Source: Batillaria attramentaria
Lineage: Eukaryota; Mollusca; Gastropoda; Batillariidae
Length of the DNA: 64,000 nucleotides
Direction of reading: 5' to 3'
Assembly: GCA_018292915.2 (NCBI GenBank)
Contig: JACVVK020000037.1
Span: 2,465,001-2,529,000, forward strand
Shown: piece after piece, positions 23,324-34,215 of the stretch
Layout: each line of letters begins with the position of its first letter
Numbering within the stretch: position 1 is the first letter of the stretch
Made by a program: the position numbers and the translations under genes
The notes under the pieces: generated by a model
The model's input: the letters and a program-made list of their open reading frames with translations, nothing else
Databases searched by the model: none
Told to the model about the DNA's origin: nothing

Positions 23324-24038
23324 TCAGTTCTTGCTGGGTCTTTTGCTGCTAGACTTGGCTGCAGGCTCAATAGACTTGCGTTGTCCCGTGCGGAAAGTGC
23401 CACTCATTCCAGCTGGGCCCGCCTTGCTCGCCGCCTTCTCGGCTTTCAGCTGTGTGACAGGTAGGGGACACAAATCCAGTTCAAAGCACCGCACTCATCG
23501 TGCTTATTTACGTGCAAACGTAAGAATTTACTTCCCCTCCTTTGGGATTTGGGACCGACTAGACTTGCTTCTCAGCAAAACGGAAACAAATGTGAAGTGT
23601 GTACAGAAAGGAACAGGCTGCACAATGCAAAGTGCATTTTTTTTCTTTCTTCCCTCCTTTTTCTTTCCTCTTGATTTTGTCGATCCTGCTGAGTTTTGAA
23701 ATTAGATGAAATGATATGAATTTTTTACACAGCCGGGTTAAAGTTTTTGGTCAGCAGACCAGTTTTACAACTTGCTGTGTCTACCATATAGTTAAGTATG
23801 AGAGAGAGAGAGAGAGAGTGCCAATGTCACTTATTTTTCAAAAGCAGACATTTTTGGTACACAAATCACTTTATAATTTGCCACTGCTTAACTAAAAAAA
23901 CAAAACAAAACAAAACAAAAAACCCTGAAATGATCATGAGATCACCAAAAGCAAAAAATAAATAAAACAGAAATAATTATTACTAATTATACTAAAACTA
24001 AAATACTAAGGTCACTGATCTCATAAACTGACAATTTA

Positions 24039-24109
<71 letters not shown>

Positions 24110-25843
24110 CACACCCGTTCCTGGTATCTGCGTTCAAAATAGTCCATATCAGATTCTCCAGGTCGGCGCATGGCAGACACGCGTTCAGCCATATCGTCAA
24201 ACACTTCATCGTCAGGACCTGTCAGATGACCTAACAAGAAAAATAAAGTCAGTTGAAAGAAAACATTGTTGTGCCTGTTCTGTCGTGCAAACTGTTTGTA
24301 TTCGAATTTTATGCACAAAACCCCAACGAACCTGGTAATTCCAAACGCGCAAATTAACACGGATGGGTGGGCAGGTAAGTGTTTGAGGGTTTTAGCAACA
24401 CTGTGATATGGGTGATATCAAAGACGAGGCATCGAGGAAAAGGCTAGCACAAATATTGCGCCCCGGGCAAGAATCGAACTCACGACCCGTGCACTGAAAG
24501 TCCAACGCTCGCTGTACCGCTTGGTGGTCGTTCTGGCTCCTTCTAATCCCCCTAGTCCTGACAAAAAGCCGGGTGGGGGAGCGGGACGGAGGGGCAGGGG
24601 AGGGGGGAGGGGCGGGGGGCTTGGATTGAGGGACTGATGTGAAGTGTACTGCCGGAATCGGAAAGAGAATTTAACCTCTCCCTTGAAACGCACGCCGAAT
24701 TACACACGCACGCACGCACACGCCGCCTTCAGTTTTGACAAATGAACATGGCTGTCGTGAATACGTGACTGTGACAGGTATATCATAGTGTGTGTAGGTA
24801 TACATGATCAGTTCTGGCTCTGGCCCGGAGAACCAGAAAAGAATTTACATTATTTATAAATAACAGTAAGCTCAGTTTTTCTTTTCTCTTTTATTTTTTT
24901 TTTCGGGGTGTGTGTGTGTGTGTGTGTGTGTGGGAGTGGGGGGGGGGTGCAGCTGAGGAAGGGGGGTTGGGGATTGAGGGTCCCGCGGCACGGTCCATTT
25001 CAACGCCCCGAAGCCGCTGAACATGGAAGGAAACATTTTACCGAAAACTATGTGTGATGGTGGGGTGGTGAGGATGGTGCAGGGCGCACCGCGAATCAGT
25101 GTGGTTGTGAGGGAGTCGACACAACAGTGTTAAAGAATACACATAATTTATTATATTGCCACTGACAGCTGAGGACTGGAGCAGTGTACTATGCGTTCAC
25201 AATAGCCCTTGTATGTTTAGACGGCCAGATCATGGCGAGGGCTGAACAAGATGGGTCAAACCGCGTGGCGAAACTCGGACTGATCACCGACCGCCAGTGG
25301 CGTGTGGTGCGAATCAGACATACAGCGCCATACATATGTTATGTATGTCTCTGTGTGTCTCTGGTGCGAACAAAATCACATCATAATGAGGCCGCGTAGA
25401 TTTGAACTGGGGACTGCCCGCCGCCGCTGTCAGCGCGTGCGAGGTCTATTTATTCATGTTATTGGCCAAGTGCGGCCCCCACGAGGCGAGACCCACGCTG
25501 AGAACCTCTGACGTTGCCCAAAGCAAAGCAAAACAGCCCAAGGCATCAGTTTGACAGCATCCACAGAGAATCCCTCTGACTCATCTTCTTCAGACACTAT
25601 GAAATCCCAACCAAAATTGTGAACATCATGAAAATTCCCCCAGCCTGCTTGAATTCAAAGATTCAGGTCGAACCGCTTTTATTACTCTACCGGCTTCAAG
25701 TGGTGGGTGTGTAAATAACAGAACTGTAGTATATGAACGTTTCTGTTTCAAGTCTACCCTAATGCATCTGTGTCTTGGGAAAAAATAACAACAACAACAA
25801 ACGCTCTGTGTGTGTGTGTGTGTGTGTGTGTGCGCGTGCGTGC

Positions 25844-25904
<61 letters not shown>

Positions 25905-27519
25905 CTACTGTGTAAAACTACTGGAAATCAAGGTGAAACAACTCCCGTGCACATCCAAAACTTTCTACAGTGCATAAAAATCCATCAAAATTTCAACACC
26001 AGTTTGGTCCACAGTCTTTTGTATGGATGCGTGTGAAAGATACAGTAATGCTTAAGTGCTTGTATGTACTATACTAACATGAATACTGTGCACATCAAAC
26101 ATCCAAATGTGTCTCACTATGCTATCTGAAACATACGTTGTGCACACATGTAAACTAACTAGACACAGTCACAGTACCACTTGTGCTGTCTCCTACTAAT
26201 ACTAAGACAAAAAAGTATGGTCACGGTCGCAGAAAACTGCAGTACGGACACCAACAACAACTACTGCTTTAAAAAAAAGGTCCCAAACCTCATACTACAG
26301 GCGTAATAACAAAACTTGACCACGGGGCAAAGTTTGGTGTTTATTAAAGGACCACATTTGGCAAGTGTGCTACTTTGTAATGATTTTTGTTGTCACAGAA
26401 AAGTGTGATTTTTGTGATTATTATATTTGTAGGGCAAGGTGTATGCCAGGGGGTTTCAACAGGAGGCAAACTGCCAGTGAAGCTGGGATTTTTTGCACAC
26501 ATGGCAAGCAGAGGTGACGAGAGTGGATGTGAGTGAAGTGGCTTTCTGGCCTAAACAGAAAGTATCTCTGCATTACTCCAGTGAGGCCTGAGCAGAAAGG
26601 AGACATTCAATTAAAAAAAAAAAATCCTGTCAAGTGCGTACCCCTACATGACCTGTCCATTTTGTTTCTAGACTGAAGCCTTTTTAAAGGTGACTATGAT
26701 GCCTGAGGCTAATGAGACATTTTGAGGTCTCGTGCATTATTTTGTGGTCTTTGACCTGCAAAGCTGTGTAGCTTGGTGTTCAGATACTGCAGTGCAGATG
26801 AAAAACATCTACCTACTGGAATTGCTTACCCAGTTTTATTTCATCATTCTCAGAGGAGGGCAAAAGGAACATAAAGACAGGAATGAATGGTATCATCTTT
26901 AAACCATACATGCATACGGACTTCAGTTTGCAGCAATCATCAAACACACAGATCATCAAATTTCACAAAAATCATGGTAATAAGCAGCTCAATAGTAGCT
27001 TTATTTATTGATATCATGATATTTTTTGTTATATATTTCAATTTGTCTCATTTATTTTTATTTGTTTTTATAAAAATTTATTTGATTTGGCTTGTCACCA
27101 ATATAGGGCACACATCTCCTAGATCTAGGAAGCGCTCTCAGCTTTACTTACTTCCCCTATATATATACTCCTTATTATCCCACTGCTGGGAAATGTGGTT
27201 TGCTGCCCCAATGTGTGCCAACTATGAGAAAATCGGATGAACAGGAATCCACAAACAACAGACATTGGCGCTGGAAGCTGAGGTTTTAATGGTATGACAT
27301 CAGCACCACATGCTTCCCCCTGGGCCAGCTTCAACCTCCAATGTACTGAGACAAGAATTCAGCACTGTCAATGGAACTGAAAGAAGGAACACAATGAAAG
27401 TAACATACCAGCCTGTTTCTTGGCGATCTGGTGTGCCTTGATAGACTGCACGTTAGCCCTAAGGAACGGGTTATCTGATGATGTGATTGGCTGGTTCAGC
27501 CACTCCTCGCTTGGGGCAC

Positions 27520-27613
<94 letters not shown>

Positions 27614-29396
27614 CAATAACAACAACAACAACAAAGTGAGAGAGAGCCAGCACTAGGAACAAAAAGTGATGTCTCTGGTATCATGTCATTGCAATTTGTC
27701 ACAGAGGTATAAATGTAAAATGTTCAAAGGATATATCCTACCAACGTTTGATTACTGAAGTTCTGACATACAGATTCAATTTTCTTTTTGTATTGACAGT
27801 CCTCCCCCTCCCCCAACCCCCCCCCCCCCCAAAACAAAACAAAACAAAAAAAAAACAAAAAAACAAAACAAAAAAAAAACAACAACAAACAAACAAACAA
27901 CACAACAACAACAACAACAAAACCAAAAACAACAAAACACAACCCCCCCAGGCCTTAAAGTTTCACAAGCACACACAAACACACACACATCCCTAGCCCT
28001 CACACTCACACACTCAAAAAGAGACTGAGACTCAAACCTCTGCCACTTGGGTCCAGGCGCTGGTAGCCCTCAGCCAGTGAGGAGAAGCCGGTGATCCCAC
28101 CCATGGCAGCGTAAGGCACGGCTTGCCCCACAGGGTGTCCCCTTGCCTCGCGCTCCTCGGCCGTCTCAATGATCATGATGTGCTGATCATGCCCCGCCCC
28201 ACAGGCACACGTGAAGGAGCTCTTGAACCCAGAGCATTTAACACAGCCTGCCGGAATCAAGAAGTTGCTTGCAGGATAAATATATACTCCACTCTCTAAT
28301 TCTTGAACTGTTAAACTGGCAAATTCCATCTTTACTATGCAAACTAATATGTTGGAACAGTTTCGCTCGTGAGTGCTCCTGTACGCTCAAGAGACTTTAT
28401 CATGATGATTAGTACAGATCTTATTGCGATACAATTCTGGTTGCTCTTGGCACGAGCGGTCGAGCATTCAAATTCTCTGATTATTTTTACACTACTGGAG
28501 CGCTCAGGGTGGTTGCTGCGTCATGGAGGACGCTTCTGTTGGCTCAGTGCCTGCAAAAACAGACACTGCCACTGTCTAGGTGTCGAAGTTGTGTGATGAT
28601 AGATAACATAAAAACAGCTCAGAACGATCTGCGAGAAACGAAATGCCCTTTTCACATGTGCCCGTTGAGAAGAAACAACCAGCCCTCACAAAAACACTGG
28701 CTGTGGCCACCATATACATAGTCAAACCATCTATTCACCCTTATACTCAGATCAATCGCAACAACTGCTGTGTTCATGCGTCTATTTTCTGTTCGAAACA
28801 CACTTCACTTTTGAGAAGTGATCCTGAAATGAGGATCCTATTCTTGAACGGTGAAGAAAACGTCCAAAAACTAACAAAGAATGTGGACATTGTTTTGAAC
28901 ATCTCACCTTTCTTGCAAACATAGGGCTTCACTTCACTGTGGTCGTCAGTGAAGTGTTTGCATGTGCAGCGGATGGGTTGTCCTCCATTCATCGGCACAA
29001 AGTGGAAAGCGGCACAGCGGCAACCCTTGGCCCTGCATGGCAAGTGGACCGGTCTCTCAGGCGGGATCACCTCAAAGTCCGTCTTGTGCTCCTTGTATCT
29101 GGACGGAAGGAAGCACACTCACAGTTCTATTTAAGTAAAATGAGTCAGTATTCACACATCTACACAAATAAAACTGCTGACTTGTTTCCTCAACCTCCTG
29201 CTGAAATCGTGTTGCACATGAAACCGTACTTTCCTGTAAGAATGTCCAGTGGGCATTTTTCATGCAAGTAGGAGGTCCAGGCCTTATTTTTATTTATTTT
29301 TTTAAATATGTGTGTGCAAAATGAGTAAAACACAATTCATTTTGCTTCACTGGTAATTTGACTTTGGTATACATGTACATACATGTTCTCTTTCTT

Positions 29397-29448
<52 letters not shown>

Positions 29449-32400
29449 GATCATTTCTATCTTCTTTTGGAGGGGGGAAGGGGAGGAGAATTCTTCTTGA
29501 GTGACATGGTATGAAAATTACAAAATCTTGTTTGATTTGAGACCTTACCATGGTTCATTTGACCATATGCACAAAACTATACAGTATCCGAAGGTGACCA
29601 TATAAGCAATAATAACAATTGGAATAACAGTTACACATACCTGTGCTTACAGAAACAGGGAGTCTCAGGACCAATCAGTTTGCAGTCCATGCCACTTGGG
29701 GAGGAATAGCTGGTGTACAGTCGGTTCTTCAGCCTCTGTGTCAACACAGCATCACATGAAATAAAATATGGATACAGCAGTTGACTGCTAGGATAAATGC
29801 GTACAAATCCCTGTTGTTATATGCTTGTTAAGACCAAAATGTGTTTAACCTTAAACTCATGCTAATGCTCTTTGAAGTAAAGAGCTATAGTTCTACACAG
29901 TCTGAGGTATTTTACTGCTTAGCGCATCATGATCTAACTCTATGGTGATTATCATTTTGACCAGCTCCTCTTATTAACCCTTTCACTGCCATTGTCACAG
30001 GATGTCATGTTTTGTACCTGTAGTCCCTTCGTCAAAATTGTTCAAAACTGATGAAGTTATTCGAGAGGTACCAGCCCCCGTAGTGTAGTGGTTAGCACTT
30101 CGGACCATGGACCGGGAGACCCGGTGTAGCATCCGGTCCGGTCCCCCCTCTGAAGTAGTCCCCCGGGGGACCAATTCGTGGCAAAAACTGCTCTATAATG
30201 GTCCCCCCCTTAGACATCCAGCCTCGTTTTCGACTGGTCCCCCTGGGCGATTTTGGTCCCCCCTCGCATCCAAAATAGGCCCCCTCTCGAACTGGTCCCC
30301 CTCTTTTCTAACCAATGTAGAGCTATGTCAGTATTTATTTTTAACTTTATTGTTACAAAACTTTATTGTCCCCAAAAGCACAGGGCCATAGGAACATTTT
30401 TTTTTCTTTTTTTTTCCCGATTTATGTGCTTGTTGTTATTTTTGTGTGTGTGAGATATATTTGTTTGGTTGTTGGTTCTTGTTTCTTTCAGTTGTTTTTT
30501 TGCATTGGTTCTTTTTTTTTTGTTTTTGTTTATGAGATGGTTGTACCGAATACTAAACATTATTACTAGAATTTCAAACAATAAATAAATAAGTCAATCA
30601 ATATTCTCTCTCTCTCTCTCTCTCTCTCCCCCCCCCCCCCCCACTCTCTATCTCTCTCTCTCTAGCAAAACCTGAAATAGACATTTACGTTCTTTGACAA
30701 GAAAAACTTTATTTCAAAAGGTATGTCCAGTCAAACTGTGTCAAAGAAACAAGAAATGAAACAAGAAACAGTTAATGAATAGCAAAGAGTTGCAACAGAA
30801 ATTGTTAACCAGAGCGCTGTGCACTTTATAACGCAACATAAATGTAAATTAATAAATTGTTAATCGCACATCTTGTCCTGAAATGAGCAAAATAATAACA
30901 ATAGCAAAGTACAAAACAAACTTCTACCGTACTGTCTTTGCATGAAACGTCATCGAATGCATGAAAGTCCACATTTCCTGTCAATTTTTTTAAACTGGAA
31001 ATAGCATTTAGAGAATAACATCAAAGACCAAGTATCTAATATTTTCTATACAACGCCATAGAAAAATATTTCTTCAAAATTAAGTAAGTGTCCATGACAT
31101 GAAAACTAGTTGCCACCTTTGGCTTTCAGCGTACTTCAAGTAGACAGTCAAGACTGAGTACCAGTGTCTCAAATCATGACGCTTGAAACAACAAAAACAG
31201 CAGAAGACTAACAGTTCTGGTCTAAGGAGTGACACAAAAAACAGGAGCAAAGTGATGTCCAAGATTCATTATATAAATTGCTCTGTCTGTTTTCAATGGG
31301 GCCGATTGCCAAACTGGCCCGTATTTCAGCCACCTAGGTTGTCGGCCTGGAGCCTCTCTTGTGAACACATACACGGGCGTGTCCAAGAGGGTGGCTGCAG
31401 CAAATATCTCAACCTCGGTGGCCCAAGTACGGTCGTTTCTCATGTTTGATGTCGCGACGTAATTTTCACGTGCGCTCGTTCCGTAGAAGCGTTTGTCATT
31501 CTTTTCAATCCAATCGCAAATGATATTTCGGAATTCCTTATATTTCGACTCAGTCCCCAAAACAACAAAGCTCACAGACCGGAAAAAACAATTCCCATCT
31601 CCTTTTACGCTAACGCTATCGAGAGGTGTAGCCGTAATGTCAACTTCAACACTTTCCCTTGAGGGGTGCCGCCTGAAAAGTCTGGGGAAATTCAAACTGG
31701 AGGCCCGATCCTTTTGCCAGGCACCATCAACGGGGTGGAACTTCATTCTCAATGGCGGCTGGCAAGAGGGGTCAGCCTGTGGATGATAGGAGGGGTCAGC
31801 CTGTGGAGCATGGGAGGGGTCAGCCTGTGGATGATAGGAGGGGTCAGCCTGTGGATGATAGGAGGGGTCAGCCTGTGGAGCATGGGAGGGGTCAGCCTGT
31901 GGAGTATGGGAGGGGTCAGCCTGTGGATGATAGGAGGGGTCAGCCTGTGGAGCATGGGAGGGGTCAGCCTGTGGATGATAGGAGGGGTCAGCCTGTGGAG
32001 CATGGGAGGGGTCAGCCTGTGGATGATAGGAGGGGTCAGCCTGTGGAGCATGGGAGGGGTCAGCGTTGTCCTGTGTACGATCATGGAACAATTTGACGTT
32101 GCTGATATTGTAGAGATTCTTCAGTATTTTCCCACTTTTAGTGTTCTTCAGTTGAAGTCGACCCTTCGGCAACACACTTATGACCTCATATGGCCCGACG
32201 AATCTTGGTGCCATCTTGCCTCCCATTCTGTGTACTCGTGCAGCATTGATGATTAAGACTTTGTCTCCGATGCGGAACCCGTGGTCATATGCACGCCTGC
32301 TGTCATAGTACTCTTTCTGCTTCTTCTGCGCCCTTGAAATGTTTTCACCAATTTTGTTCTTGACTTCCTCGTGAATCCCCTTCATAGTGTCCATGATTTC

Positions 32401-33148
32401 TTCGTTCAGATCTTGCTCGTTGGCATCACCAGTGACGTCAAATGGTAGTTTTGCCTGCTCACCATACAATGCCAAAAAGGGTGAAAACTGTGTAGACTTG
32501 TGAACGGATGTTCGGTAGGCGAACAGGGCTGCTGGCAAGAGTTCATCCCAATCATCATTGTCTGTGATCTTTACCAAAGTGTCTTTGAGTGTCCTATTGT
32601 CCCTCTCCCGTTGGCCGTTCGTCTCAGGGTGGTAGGCCGAAGAAATGCGATGGTTGATATTGAAACGGTCGGTGAGAATATCAAGCGCAAAGTTAATGAA
32701 CTCACGGCCTTGGTCAGTTATGAGGGAATCAAACGCGCCAAAGATGCAGATGGTTTCGTACATGAATCTGGCAACTTCCTCTGAACTCTTGCACGGGATG
32801 GCCTTGGCAACGGGAAACTTTGTAAAGTGGTCTGTGAGGGCAACAATGTACTGGTTACCTCTGTCAGTGACCTGCAAAGGTCCTATGATGTCCATTCCAA
32901 CGAGGCTCCACTTCTTTTTGGGCACTGGGATGGGGTGAAGCGGTGCTGCTGGCTTCTTTCTGCAAGCGTTCATGTTCTGGCACACACAGCATGATCTGCA
33001 GTAGTCTTCAACCTCCTGTTTCATTCCATGCCAGAAGTAACGCTCCAAGACCTAGAGAGAAAAAAGAGTAATGAAATATTTATAAATACTATGTCTTAAA
33101 GATAACTGGTAGATAACAGTGTGTGTGTGTGTGTGGGGGGGGGGGTGT

Positions 33149-33183
<35 letters not shown>

Positions 33184-34137
33184 AGCAAAGGAAATGTCTT
33201 CAATCCGGAAAATGTCCGTTATATACCGAAGACATCGGCTATACCGGAAAATTTACGTTATATACGGAGTCATCGGATATAACGTCCACCAGGACAAAAG
33301 TGGCCGCTATATCCGATGTGTTGGTTATACCAGACATACCAGAAACACACAAAACCTCGTTCCCATTCTAAAGCCTGTTAAAACTGGGAGTACAAAAACG
33401 GGTGCTCACCTTCTTATAAGTCTTGTTCATCCCCAAATGTCCTCCGCTCACATAGTTGTCATGAAACTCTTGCAATATCTCTGGAACCTGGTTCCTCTTT
33501 GCCACGAGGATTCCGTCGTGGTAGAGCACATCCTCTCGAATTGTGTATTTTGCAGCAGTCTTTCTCAACTGTCTCTTTTTAACTTTAGTCACATCACGGT
33601 TTTCCCCTTTCGCGGTCAGAGGGTAAGTGCCATTTTTCAAATAGTTCAACACGTTGTCATACAGAGTGTCGTCCATGATGATAGTCAATGAAAAACGAAG
33701 ACTGGTTGACGGAATGAATTGTCGTGTACTTATAATTATAGGCATGTTTGACACGAGTCACGTGACGTGTCAAGAAGCGTGGCGATGTTTGACACGAGTC
33801 ACGTGACGTGTCAAGAAGCGTGGCGACCGTTTTCTCATCCCACAAAAAAAAAAAAAAAAGAGAAAACAAATCTAAACTTTTAAAAGTGATTTAACTTCGT
33901 AGATTTGCCGTTCTATGTAGCCTATACTTTTGTTTTTTAGTGGCGACCGTTTTCTCATCCCACAAAAAAAAAGAGAAAATAAAAAACAAAAGTATAGGCT
34001 ACATAGAACGGCAAATCTACGAAGTTAAATCACTTTTAAAAGTTTAGATTTGACACTGTAACCTTGACCCAGTTCAAGATCATCTTGAATAACATCTCTG
34101 TACAAAAATGAAAATAATTATACATATAACGAAAGAG

Positions 34138-34215
<78 letters not shown>

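Noticed and set aside
30604..30662. (CT)n tract as a splice-related pyrimidine tract
   Set aside because: On the plus strand within the Ginger1-type element and not next to any exon of either strand.
31666..32256. 196-codon plus-strand frame reading GGVSLWSMGGVSLWM repeats
   Set aside because: Antisense shadow of the 24-bp coding minisatellite in the transposase; the opposite strand has the recognisable protein.
31222..33754. Interpretation as an LTR (Gypsy) retrotransposon
   Set aside because: No LTRs, reverse transcriptase, RNase H or protease are present; ends are TIRs with a 4-bp duplication.
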